Origin: Flavobacterium flavigenum
Lineage (GTDB): Bacteria; Bacteroidota; Bacteroidia; Flavobacteriales; Flavobacteriaceae
Length of the DNA stretch: 64,000 nt
Direction: 5' to 3'
Assembly (NCBI RefSeq): GCF_027111255.2
Contig: NZ_CP114285.2
Location: 4,960,001-5,024,000, forward strand
In this document: positions 16,265 to 25,059 of the stretch, piece after piece
How positions within the stretch are numbered: the first letter of the stretch is position 1
How the letters are laid out: each line of letters opens with the position of its first letter
The notes under the pieces: generated by a model
The model's input: only the letters and a program-made list of their open reading frames with translations
Told to the model about the DNA's origin: nothing
Databases searched by the model: none
Position numbers and translations under genes: made by a program

Positions 16265-16268
16265 CCTG

Positions 16269-16646
16269 GTGCGAAAACTCATTATATATATCTTCGTTTT
16301 TCTAATTGTATCCAATATTGGGTTCTTTCAGCAGTTTTATAAACTGCCCGTATTGATTGAACATTATAATGAACATAAACAAAGACAAAACGTAAGTTTT
16401 ATTGATTTTCTTGAGATGCACTATTGGGGAGAAGATTTAAACGATAATGATACAGATCGTGACATGCAGCTGCCTTTTAAGCATATTTCAAGTTCTTCTT
16501 TCCAGCTTGTATTTGTTCCTGCAGATAAGGCTGTATTTAATATCTCTATTAATATTGGATTTTCAAAGTCTGACAGTATTCCTTACAAATCTAATTTGTA
16601 TTCTAATCCCGCTTTATTCTCGGTTTTCAGACCTCCTATAGCATAA
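16269..16646 (+). CDS. Small exported protein upstream of metal efflux genes
   Basis: A 125-residue protein with a GTG start and an N-terminal hydrophobic segment (LIIYIFVFLIVSNIGFFQQF) that serves as signal peptide or anchor. The mature part has LPVLIEHYNEHK and VSFIDFLEMHYWGED with several His, Glu and Asp residues that could bind metal, then a polar stretch, and ends SVFRPPIA. Similar small proteins are common just upstream of CzcA/CusA-type operons in Bacteroidota; their role is unknown and a periplasmic metal-binding role is only a guess. The GTG lies at or before the expected transcription start, so translation may be leaderless. It is followed after 86 bases by the fused efflux gene and is probably the first gene of that operon. 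Confidence 0.65.
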   Translation: MRKLIIYIFVFLIVSNIGFFQQFYKLPVLIEHYNEHKQRQNVSFIDFLEMHYWGEDLNDNDTDRDMQLPFKHISSSSFQLVFVPADKAVFNISINIGFSKSDSIPYKSNLYSNPALFSVFRPPIA

Positions 16647-16732
16647 TTTAATTTTCGAAGATTTTTATTGTGGTTGGAACATTTTTATGTTTTGGCCATG
16701 ACATTATTATTTCAAAAAAATTAAATCAAATT

Positions 16733-19700
16733 ATGCTCAATAAGATCATTCAATTTTCAGTTAAAAATAAACTGGTAATTGGTGTCTTCACTTTGCTGTG
16801 GATCGTCTACGGTGTTTTTGAAGTTACCCGTTTACCAATTGATGCCGTTCCTGACATCACCAACAATCAGGTTCAGATTATTACAACCGCGCCGTCTTTG
16901 GGTGCCGAAGATGTAGAACGTTTAATCACTTTTCCGATAGAACAAGCGATAAGCAATATTCCACAGCTTAAAGAAAGCCGCAGTATTTCCCGTTTCGGAC
17001 TTTCGCTTGTAACCATTGTTTTCGCCGATGATACTGATGTGTATTGGGCACGTCAACAGGTGGCAGAACGTTTGCAAAAAGTAGAGATTGCTGAGAATGC
17101 CAGTATACCGGAAATGGCTCCCGCAACAACAGGTTTAGGCGAAATTTATCAATATGTTTTAAAACCCCAGCCCGGTTATGAAACCAAATATTCGCTTGAA
17201 GATTTGCGTACCATTCAGGACTGGACGATTCGCAGACAGCTTCTTGGAACTCCTGGAATTGCTGATGTGGCAACTTTTGGGGGAAAGCTAAAACAATATG
17301 AAATTGCCGTAAATCCGTCGCGATTGAAAGCGCAAAATCTGACTATAAAAGAAGTTTTTACGGCTTTAAGCAGTAATAACGAAAATACGGGAGGCGCTTA
17401 TATTGAAAAAGGACCAACTGTTTTGTATATCCGAAGCGTTGGACTGACCCGAAATATTAAAGATATTCAGAATATTATTGTCAAAAATACGCAGGCAGGA
17501 ACTCCCATTTTAATTAAAGATATTGCCGAAGTAAAAATGTCTTCTGCAATACGTTACGGCGCTTTAACGACAGATGATATTGGCGAATCTGTTGGTGGAA
17601 TTGTAATGATGCTGAAAGGCGAAAATGCCAATAACGTTATTGTTAATGTAAAAAAACGTGTTGCCGAAATTGAAAAGATTCTGCCAAAAGGTTTGAAAAT
17701 TGAACCTTTTTTAGATCGTACCAAAATGGTTGACAATGCAATTGGTACAGTAGAAAAAAACCTGATTGAAGGTGCTTTGATTGTGGTTTTGGTTTTAGTT
17801 CTTTTTCTTGGCAATTTACGAGCCGGATTCATTGTGGCTTCTGTTATTCCGCTAGCGATGCTGTTTGCCATTATTATGATGAACACTTTTGGCGTAAGCG
17901 GAAATTTGATGAGTCTTGGAGCGCTCGATTTTGGTCTAATTGTCGATGGTGCGGTCATTATTGTCGAATCGATTCTGCATCATATTCATAGCGCCAAAAA
18001 ATACAAAGGAATCGATACTATTTCACAGCAAGAAATGGACAAAGAAGTTACAGGTTCTGCCGGAAGAATGATGAATGCCGCGGTTTTTGGACAAATCATT
18101 ATTCTGATTGTTTACCTGCCAATATTATCACTGGAAGGAATCGAAGGCAAAATGTTCAAACCAATGGCACAAACTGTTGCTTTTGCGATTTTAGGAGCAT
18201 TTATTCTTTCGCTGACTTATGTACCAATGGTCAGCGCTTTATTTATCAGTAAAAAAATCAGCCATAAGCCTAATTTTTCTGACCGAATCATGATAAAATT
18301 AGAAGGTTACTATGAAAATTGGCTGTCTAAAGCTTTAAAAGTTAGAAAAGGAATCGTGGTTTCGGCTTTCGTTTTATTCGGGATCGCTTTGCTGCTTTTC
18401 AGCCGAATGGGAGGAGAATTTATTCCGCAATTAGAAGAAGGCGATTTTGCAGTAGAAACCAGATTGCTTTTAGGAACCAATCTTTCGACCACAACAGAAA
18501 CCATTCAGAAAATTTCAAATACACTTAAAAAGGAATATCCAGAAGTAGAAAAAGTAGTTTCGAGAATTGGTAGTGCCGAGATTCCAACTGATCCAATGCC
18601 TATCGAAGGCGGGGATATGATTATTGTATTAAAGGATAAATCAGAATGGACAAGCGCTTCTTCGTTTCCGGAACTCGCAGATAAAATGACTAAAACGGTA
18701 AAACAAGTAGCTCCGGGAGTTACAACCGGTTTTCAGTTTCCGGTGCAAATGCGTTTTAATGAATTAATGACGGGCGCCAAACAGGATTTGGTCTGTAAAA
18801 TTTACGGAGAAGATCTGGATAAACTGGCTGAATATGCAGAAAAATTGGGCTCAATCAGTAAAACGGTCAAAGGTGCAGCAGATTTATATGTCGAAAAAGT
18901 AACCGGAATGCCTCAAATCGTAATTGATTATGATTGGGCCGAAATGGCGAAATACGGCATTTATGTTTCAGATATCAACCAAACGGTAAATGCTGCTTTT
19001 GCAGGAGCTGTAGCAGGAAGTATTTACGAAGGCGAAAAGCGTTTTGATATGGTGGTAAGAGTTGAGGCAAGCGGTCGAAAAGATATAGATGACGTTCGAA
19101 ACCTGTTGATCTCAACTCGTTCAGGAATACAGATTCCGCTTTATCAGGTCGCTTCTGTAAAAGAAGTGGAAGGACCTAACCAAATTCAGCGAGAAGATGC
19201 TAAAAGAAGAATTATCGTTGGGTTTAACGTAAGAGGTCGCGACGTAGAATCGATTGTGGAAGAGTTGCAGAAAAAAGTCAACAGTCAGATCAAATTTGAT
19301 CCCGGTTATTATATCACTTACGGTGGTACTTTCGAAAATTTACAACAGGCAAAATCACGTTTGGGAGTTGCTGTTCCGGCAGCTTTGTTTATGATTTTGG
19401 CTTTATTATATTTTGCTTTCAGATCGTTTAAAGAAGGAATTATCATTTTTACTGCCATTCCGTTATCGGCAATTGGTGGTGTTTTTGGTTTGGCTTTGCG
19501 TGATATGCCTTTTAGTATTTCAGCAGGAGTTGGTTTTATTGCATTGTTTGGAGTGGCAGTTTTGAACGGAATTGTACTAATATCCGAATTCAATCGAATA
19601 CAAAAACAGGGCGAAATTACAGATCCATTTCAAATTATCATTACAGGAACCAAAAACAGATTGCGTCCCGTATTAATGACGGCTGCGGTAGCTTCTTTAG

Positions 19701-21112
19701 GATTTTTGCCAATGGCTTTGAGTAATGGAGCAGGAGCAGAGGTACAGCGTCCGTTAGCGACAGTTGTTATTGGCGGATTGATAACGGCAACTTTGCTGAC
19801 TCTTTTTGTGCTTCCGGCCATTTATTTAATGACGTATCATACTAAAGTATTTTCGAAAAAAAACAAAAAAAATAAAATGGATAAACTGACTTTATTGCTT
19901 GTTGCTTTATTGGTTACAGCTTCAGTACAATCACAGCAAAAGCCTGTTTCTTTAGATGAATCCTTATCAATTGCACTTCAGAATAACAGAAGAATTAAAT
20001 CGGCTCAGTTGAACGAAAAATCTAAAGAGCAATTGCAAAAATCGGCTTATGATATTCCAAAACTAGCTTTAGATGCTGATTATGGCCAGTTTAATAGCAG
20101 TGTTAATGATTCTCGCTTTGGCGTAAGCCAGACTTTTGCTTTTCCAACACTTTATACCCATCAGAAAAAAGCATTGCAGGAAAATTATAATGTTGCCAAA
20201 GCTACATCACAACTGACTTCGCAACAGATTAAATCGAATGTAAGAAGTTTGTTTTATTATTATATCTGGTTGAATAGCAAAAAAGAATTATTGGCTTACG
20301 CCGATTCTATCTACAGGTTAATGGAACAGAAATCTGATTTACGTTATAAAACAGGAGAAACCAATGTATTGGAGAAAAGCGCTTCTCAATCGGCTAGACA
20401 GTTTTATACCAATCAGCTTACGATGGTCAATAAAGATATTGCCATTACCTTAAAATCTTTTAATACCATATTGCAGGATAGTCTAGTGCATGTTCCGGCT
20501 TCGGCAAACATTAAACATGATTTTGCTATTTCGTTAAACGAAAAAATAAATACGGCTGAACTTCCGCAAATCAAGCTATCAAATCATGAAGCAGAAGCGG
20601 CAAAATGGAAATGGAAAACAGAGCAGGCTAAACTAATGCCGGATATTACGGTAGGATATAATAATCTAAGCATTATTGGTACACAAACCAGTGCTGCAGG
20701 ACAGGAAGTGTATTATGACAACAGTCACAGGTTTAGTTATGTGAATTTAGGATTGTCATTTCCGTTATTTTTTTCGAGTCAGTCATCACGCAATAAAGCA
20801 GCTAAAATTGAATATGAGAATTACAAAATGATGGCCGAATCGGTAAAAGTCGAAATGACAACTGAAATCGCCAATGCGGTTAGTGAAGCCGAAAAATATA
20901 AAGAAAGCCTTTTTTATTACGAAAATGAAGGACTTAAAAATGCGACTGTTATTATTGATGCAGCAAACAGCCAACTTGAAAATGGAGACATTGATTACCT
21001 GCAATGGGTTTTGGTCGTAAATCAGGCCATTACCATTAAAAATGAATACCTCGACAGGATTAACGATTATAATAAAGCGATCATTAACCTGCAAACACTC
21101 ACTAATTTATAA
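16733..21112 (+). CDS. Heavy-metal RND pump fused to TolC-like channel
   Basis: The ATG at 16733 is chosen because it opens MLNKIIQFSVKNKLVIG, the usual N terminus of CusA/CzcA pumps. Residues 1-1045 are a full RND permease with 12 membrane helices and two large periplasmic loops. Helix 4 has DFGLIVDGAVIIVE (Asp399, Asp405), the pattern linked to divalent-cation (Zn/Co/Ni) HME-RND pumps rather than the Cu/Ag type. Residues from about 1065 to 1459 are an outer-membrane factor (OEP/TolC) with LDESLSIALQNN repeats and coiled-coil helices. Between them Met1049 begins LTLLLVALLVTASVQSQQ, a signal-peptide-like segment. Such fusions are common in Bacteroidota. With the adaptor encoded next it should export metal ions across both membranes, driven by protons. 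Confidence 0.93.
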   Translation: MLNKIIQFSVKNKLVIGVFTLLWIVYGVFEVTRLPIDAVPDITNNQVQIITTAPSLGAEDVERLITFPIEQAISNIPQLKESRSISRFGLSLVTIVFADDTDVYWARQQVAERLQKVEIAENASIPEMAPATTGLGEIYQYVLKPQPGYETKYSLEDLRTIQDWTIRRQLLGTPGIADVATFGGKLKQYEIAVNPSRLKAQNLTIKEVFTALSSNNENTGGAYIEKGPTVLYIRSVGLTRNIKDIQNIIVKNTQAGTPILIKDIAEVKMSSAIRYGALTTDDIGESVGGIVMMLKGENANNVIVNVKKRVAEIEKILPKGLKIEPFLDRTKMVDNAIGTVEKNLIEGALIVVLVLVLFLGNLRAGFIVASVIPLAMLFAIIMMNTFGVSGNLMSLGALDFGLIVDGAVIIVESILHHIHSAKKYKGIDTISQQEMDKEVTGSAGRMMNAAVFGQIIILIVYLPILSLEGIEGKMFKPMAQTVAFAILGAFILSLTYVPMVSALFISKKISHKPNFSDRIMIKLEGYYENWLSKALKVRKGIVVSAFVLFGIALLLFSRMGGEFIPQLEEGDFAVETRLLLGTNLSTTTETIQKISNTLKKEYPEVEKVVSRIGSAEIPTDPMPIEGGDMIIVLKDKSEWTSASSFPELADKMTKTVKQVAPGVTTGFQFPVQMRFNELMTGAKQDLVCKIYGEDLDKLAEYAEKLGSISKTVKGAADLYVEKVTGMPQIVIDYDWAEMAKYGIYVSDINQTVNAAFAGAVAGSIYEGEKRFDMVVRVEASGRKDIDDVRNLLISTRSGIQIPLYQVASVKEVEGPNQIQREDAKRRIIVGFNVRGRDVESIVEELQKKVNSQIKFDPGYYITYGGTFENLQQAKSRLGVAVPAALFMILALLYFAFRSFKEGIIIFTAIPLSAIGGVFGLALRDMPFSISAGVGFIALFGVAVLNGIVLISEFNRIQKQGEITDPFQIIITGTKNRLRPVLMTAAVASLGFLPMALSNGAGAEVQRPLATVVIGGLITATLLTLFVLPAIYLMTYHTKVFSKKNKKNKMDKLTLLLVALLVTASVQSQQKPVSLDESLSIALQNNRRIKSAQLNEKSKEQLQKSAYDIPKLALDADYGQFNSSVNDSRFGVSQTFAFPTLYTHQKKALQENYNVAKATSQLTSQQIKSNVRSLFYYYIWLNSKKELLAYADSIYRLMEQKSDLRYKTGETNVLEKSASQSARQFYTNQLTMVNKDIAITLKSFNTILQDSLVHVPASANIKHDFAISLNEKINTAELPQIKLSNHEAEAAKWKWKTEQAKLMPDITVGYNNLSIIGTQTSAAGQEVYYDNSHRFSYVNLGLSFPLFFSSQSSRNKAAKIEYENYKMMAESVKVEMTTEIANAVSEAEKYKESLFYYENEGLKNATVIIDAANSQLENGDIDYLQWVLVVNQAITIKNEYLDRINDYNKAIINLQTLTNL

Positions 21113-21116
21113 TATA

Positions 21117-22247
21117 ATGAAAACATATAGCATCACAATTTTTAGTCTTTTATTTCTGGTTTCATGCCACAGCGATAAAAAGAATCAGGAGAAAGCAGTA
21201 ACACAAAAACAGGAAAATACCATTCAGTTAAACAACGAACAAATTAAAAACGCCGGACTTGTTGTGGGAAATCCGGAAGAAAGAACGGTTAAAGGAATAT
21301 TACAGCTACAGGGAACTGTAACGGTTCCGCCAAAAAGTGTTGTTTCGGTTAGTATTCCGCTTGGCGGCTATATTAAAAAAACAGATTTGATGGCAGGAAT
21401 GCACGTTCGAAAAGGACAATTATTAGCCGTTGTTGAAGATATGCAATACATACAACTGCAACAGGATTACCTTACGGCGAAAGAAAAATTTCAATTGGCT
21501 AAAAGCGAATACGACCGACAAAAAGAACTAAATGCCAAGAAAGCAAGCAGTGATAAATTGTACGAGCAAACGGCTACAGAAATGCAGACACAGCGTATTT
21601 ATATGTCTTCACTGGCACAAAAATTATCGTTATTAGGGATTAATGTAAAAACACTGTCGGCTTCAAATATCAGTAAAACGGTTTCAATTGTTTCGCCTAT
21701 AAATGGCGTTGTATCTAAAATTAATGTAAATGTTGGGAAATATATTGCCGCCACAGATATGCTTTTTGAATTGATGCAAATGAGCGATATTGTTTTGGTT
21801 ATGAACGCTTTTGAGAAAGATGTTCATTTGCTTTCAACAGGACAAACATTAAGTGCTTTTACAAATGCTAATCCTTCGAAGAAATTCCCTGCAAAGATTG
21901 CTTATATCAACCGCAGTCTTAACGACGATCGTGCAGCCGAAGTTATTTGTAAAGTAAACCAATACGATCATGCCTTAATTCCAGGGCTTTTTATTAATGC
22001 TGAAGCCGAATTTGAAAATGAAAAAGCCATTACAGTTCCGGAAGACGCGGTAGTAAGATGGCAGGGCAAGTTTTTTGTTTTCGCTTTAAGCGGAAATAAT
22101 CAATACAAAATGGTGGCAGTAGAACCGGGAACTACAACGGATGGTTTCCGTCAGATTAAATCTTCGGTTGTTGATAAAACGTCAAAAATTGTGATTAAGA
22201 ATGCTTATACACTTTTGATGACTTTTATGAATGGCGGAGATCAATAA
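21117..22247 (+). CDS. RND efflux periplasmic adaptor (membrane fusion protein)
   Basis: A 376-residue adaptor beginning four bases after the pump gene's stop codon; this ATG gives MKTYSITIFSLLFLVSC, a lipoprotein signal with Cys17, and the longer frame upstream is inside the pump gene. Order: short linker with HSDKK, beta-barrel and lipoyl-like halves (SIPLGGYIKKTDLMAGMHVRKGQ around residues 80-100 and SPINGVVSKINVNVGKYI near 195-212), joined by a coiled-coil hairpin of about 90 residues, then a beta-barrel domain and a membrane-proximal domain ending FMNGGDQ. It links the inner-membrane pump to the outer-membrane channel in the periplasm. No His-rich tail or extra metal domain is visible. 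A terminator follows directly, so this is the last operon gene. Confidence 0.92.
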   Translation: MKTYSITIFSLLFLVSCHSDKKNQEKAVTQKQENTIQLNNEQIKNAGLVVGNPEERTVKGILQLQGTVTVPPKSVVSVSIPLGGYIKKTDLMAGMHVRKGQLLAVVEDMQYIQLQQDYLTAKEKFQLAKSEYDRQKELNAKKASSDKLYEQTATEMQTQRIYMSSLAQKLSLLGINVKTLSASNISKTVSIVSPINGVVSKINVNVGKYIAATDMLFELMQMSDIVLVMNAFEKDVHLLSTGQTLSAFTNANPSKKFPAKIAYINRSLNDDRAAEVICKVNQYDHALIPGLFINAEAEFENEKAITVPEDAVVRWQGKFFVFALSGNNQYKMVAVEPGTTTDGFRQIKSSVVDKTSKIVIKNAYTLLMTFMNGGDQ

Positions 22248-22271
22248 GAGTTTTTTATACTAGCAGCAATA

Positions 22272-22306
22272 AAGGGGATAGTCTAAGCAGCTATTCCCTT
22301 TTTTTA
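22272..22306 (+). terminator. Terminator of the metal-efflux operon
   Basis: AAGGGGATAG and CTATTCCCTT form a stem with one mismatch around a short loop and are followed by seven T. It lies 25 bases after the adaptor stop codon. Confidence 0.85.
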
Positions 22307-23142
22307 TTCAAAAGGGCTGATAGATATCTTTGATTGATATCTGCTTTTAAGTACTGAAAATCCTATATAGAAATTAGGGAATAACCAGTTTTTTGCCTCG
22401 AGCGAACAGTAGAAAATAATCGAAAATTGGACCTTTATAAAATCTGTTGGTAAAATGGGTTTGGATTAGCAAGGATGCACTTAAATCATATTAGGGATCT
22501 CTCCATGCTATAGAATCCCCGGACGACATCCAAATCAAATTAAAACAACAACTACTGCCACATTTTAGCTGAACTATGCAAAACTCTTTAAATCTTCCAT
22601 AAATTTTATGGTAATTTTTTATTTCGCGGCCACAAAGCCAATTGACGCCCGATGAAGATAATTGGCGTCATTTTTTATATATAGTATAATCAAATAAACT
22701 CTGTTTTATTTTTACTTTTATTTTCTTTTTTAGCCTCCTTTCTCCATCTGCCTACTCAATTTTTCAGCATCGATTGCTTTGCCAGTCCGCTTGATGGTTT
22801 TTTTATTGCCATAAGCTCGATAAAAGTAAAAGAAAATGAAGAAGATTACAAATTCAAAACATTATGATATGTTTGCCCTTTCTCAAGCAGTGCTGGTAAG
22901 TGTCAAAACAAATTCTGTATAGAAGAGAATATTTCTGCATGCTCTTAAAGCCGAAAAAATTATCTTTAAAGAAGGTATCTTTAAATCATGAAATACATCA
23001 ACAAACATTCTAAATCAAAGGATTCATACACTGATGCCTATTATTAAGATTCAATGCAAAATCCTTTTTTTAAAGCCGCATATTTATCCGGATATGGAGG
23101 ATAAGATAGCATCATTAGGCGCGCAAATCTTGTGATTTTTAT
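22307..23142. other. Decayed region without intact genes
   Basis: No intact gene is visible. Short open runs look like coding remains: DDIQIKLKQQLLPHF before a stop at about 22572 on the plus strand, and on the minus strand EFVIFFIFFYFYRAYGNKK continuing to a stop at about 22731, with an ending KAIDAEKLSRQMEKGG. I cannot assign either. A hairpin TGACGCC/GGCGTCA at 22643-22670 followed by six T is an orphan terminator. The region looks like degraded mobile or accessory DNA. Confidence 0.4.
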
Positions 23143-23147
23143 GCAAC

Positions 23148-23178
23148 AAAAAAACTTCATTGTTTTTGATGCAATGAA
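23148..23178. terminator. Terminator of the ATPase/nuclease-like pair
   Basis: TTCATTG at 23156-23162 and CAATGAA at 23172-23178 form a perfect 7-bp stem with a nine-base loop. On the minus strand it is followed by G and seven T; on the plus strand by five T. It lies just after the stop of the 204-residue gene. Confidence 0.8.
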
Positions 23179-23196
23179 TTTTTCTTCAACTTGATT

Positions 23197-23811
23197 TTAA
23201 TCTATAGTAAAACTGGTTTGGACCTTTAACTCAACACCAATTTTATCTTTTAAAATTTTCTTTTGTATCATCTCTGACTGATGGGTACGAAAGAATGACT
23301 TATTTGAAACAATTGGCTCAATAATTATGTTGGAAAGATTTGGATGATGCTCTTTAAAACTTAAGATCGTTTCTTCAAATTTTCTTCTTGCATCAATCAG
23401 CCAGTCACCTTTTGGACGATTTTTAATTTCAAAAAATAATATCCATTGATCATCTTTATATAAAAAACCTTCACACCTTTTTATTATTCCTCGGTCAATT
23501 GTATTTACGTTATCGGAAGAAAACCCATTAATACTGCTGTTATCATCACTAACATCATATGTTCCGGTCCTAAATATATCCAGACAATAGTCAATTGCTT
23601 TATATTTTACTTCTATTTTTTTTGGGTTTTCTATCGTAAAATCCCATTGATTTTCTTTGTCTAATAAAACAATTGCAGGTATGCGTGTATTTGCATTTGC
23701 ATCACTTATACCAAAACGATCATTGGAAAAAGGAAAATGACATTCAATAGATTGGGTTTGACAATTACCGACCAAATTATTACAAGGCACTGAAAAAAAG
23801 TTTATTGGCAT
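23197..23811 (-). CDS. PD-(D/E)XK nuclease-like partner of the ATPase
   Basis: A 204-residue cytoplasmic protein that I cannot match to a named family. The C-terminal half carries the outline of a PD-(D/E)XK nuclease: KRCEGFLYKDDQWILFFEIK, with Glu114 in the place of the usual motif Asp, then Glu128-Ile-Lys130, and a following helix DWLIDARRKFEETILSF where restriction-like nucleases have a Gln/Lys in the helix. The N-terminal half has several Cys (C10, C17, C24, C76) but no clear zinc motif. The start overlaps the end of the ATPase gene by ten bases in another frame, so the two are translated together. I infer an effector whose activity the ATPase controls. The nuclease reading depends on motif inspection alone and could be wrong; an inactive, purely binding fold is possible. 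Confidence 0.6.
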   Translation of the reverse strand: MPINFFSVPCNNLVGNCQTQSIECHFPFSNDRFGISDANANTRIPAIVLLDKENQWDFTIENPKKIEVKYKAIDYCLDIFRTGTYDVSDDNSSINGFSSDNVNTIDRGIIKRCEGFLYKDDQWILFFEIKNRPKGDWLIDARRKFEETILSFKEHHPNLSNIIIEPIVSNKSFFRTHQSEMIQKKILKDKIGVELKVQTSFTID

Positions 23812-25031
23812 AATTCGTCTTCAAGGTCTAACAGGTTAGAAAAAAGTTCATTTGATTCTGCAAGAACATCGTTCAGATAGTTTTTGTCTGAAGGAAGTCC
23901 TTTATAAGTTTCCAGTTTACTAATGCTGCCACTTGTTTCTTCCAATTGATATACAACTAAATTATTTCCATTAAGCGTAGAATTTAATGGAACGATTTCA
24001 TCTAATCTATTTTTTAATTCAGCAGATGATTTTTTCACTTTATCTTTTAATTTGTCTGCTTCAACAGCTAATGTTAGATAATTTATCAAATATGGGCTAT
24101 GTGTTGTCATTATCAGTAGATTACTTCCGTTGTTGTATGCTAATAGACTATTCAATAACAATCTTTGTGAACTTGGAAATAAATTCTGTTCGGGCTCTTC
24201 AACGATATTGACAAAGTACCTGCTGACATACTTTTCATTTATTCTTTTTTCTTTTGTTCGTATTGTTTTTTCATCAAGCGCTAACTTATTCAACTCTTTT
24301 AATTCATTATTTCTGCGAATGGTTTGATCAGTGCTTAATAATTCCAATAATTTCTTTTCTCCCTGCTTTACAAATTCAATTAAATATTTTGTTACCCAGT
24401 ATAATGGTACTATGGAGTGGAAGCCGCTTGACGCATCAGAAAGTTTTAATCTTTTACCCCCATCAAATTCGAGATAGTTTTCATCTTCTTTTGGATCATA
24501 AACAACTTTAGTATCGTTTATAGGCAGTTCAATTGGTTTTCCTTTGTGAGAAAGCTGAGCGTTACGAAATTCAACAGAATAATTTTTTAAGCTTCCCACA
24601 ATCAGGTCAGAAACCTTGTTGATGTTAGTAATTGAACTTAGAAAATTCCGCTCTGCGGGAACATACATAATTTTTGGCTGCTTGACCGATTTATTGTTTA
24701 GTTTTATTGCACTAACAGAATTTTCAGCAAAAACAATATGATACGAAACTCCTTTATATTCGAGCTTTGTATCAGTAAATAAATAATTTTCTATTCTATG
24801 AAATTCTATAAGTTCAATAAAATAGTCAAAGGAAATATTACTAGCCTTTACATCGCCTCTTACCAATGCTTTTTCTAACCATATAAATGAAGAAATTAAC
24901 TTTGCTAGTGTACTTTTTCCTGAGCCCTGATTCCCAATAAATACGGTGACTTTGTTTACCTCAAACCAGCCATCATTATCCTGATAGCCATCTTTAATCG
25001 GTCCAAAATTCTTAATTCTTAATTTAATCAT
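23802..25031 (-). CDS. AAA/ABC-type ATPase (AAA_15/AAA_21-like), defence-type
   Basis: A 409-residue ATPase of the OLD/RecF/SMC-like group. It opens MIKLRIKNFGPIKDG, the typical N terminus. Walker A is GNQGSGKST (33-41). The segment KIMYVPAERNFLSSI (120-134) contains the PAER element seen in this family. An ABC-type signature LSDASSG is at 197-203, Walker B VNIVEEPEQNLFP at 274-286 with Glu278/Glu279, and the switch histidine is His311 in MTTHSP. Between signature and Walker B lies a charged helical insert (about 222-270) like a short coiled coil. There is no Toprim domain after the ATPase part, unlike OLD nucleases. Families of this build serve as sensors in PARIS, Septu, AbiL-type and related phage-defence systems. 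Here it precedes and overlaps a nuclease-like gene, which suggests a two-gene module. Confidence 0.85.
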   Translation of the reverse strand: MIKLRIKNFGPIKDGYQDNDGWFEVNKVTVFIGNQGSGKSTLAKLISSFIWLEKALVRGDVKASNISFDYFIELIEFHRIENYLFTDTKLEYKGVSYHIVFAENSVSAIKLNNKSVKQPKIMYVPAERNFLSSITNINKVSDLIVGSLKNYSVEFRNAQLSHKGKPIELPINDTKVVYDPKEDENYLEFDGGKRLKLSDASSGFHSIVPLYWVTKYLIEFVKQGEKKLLELLSTDQTIRRNNELKELNKLALDEKTIRTKEKRINEKYVSRYFVNIVEEPEQNLFPSSQRLLLNSLLAYNNGSNLLIMTTHSPYLINYLTLAVEADKLKDKVKKSSAELKNRLDEIVPLNSTLNGNNLVVYQLEETSGSISKLETYKGLPSDKNYLNDVLAESNELFSNLLDLEDELCQ

Positions 25032-25051
25032 TGTTCAATAGGTAAGTTAAG

Positions 25052-25059
25052 CAAATTTA
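25052..25059 (-). promoter_or_regulatory. -7 box of the ATPase gene
   Basis: On the minus strand TAAATTTG matches the Bacteroidota -7 consensus. It lies 20 bases before the ATPase start codon, so the leader would be only about 14 bases. No clear -33 TTG stands at the ideal distance. Confidence 0.5.

Noticed and set aside
17554..19821. Minus-strand frames of 60-130 codons within the metal pump gene
   Set aside because: They overlap a strongly conserved RND gene and show no recognisable protein features, only reverse-frame bias.
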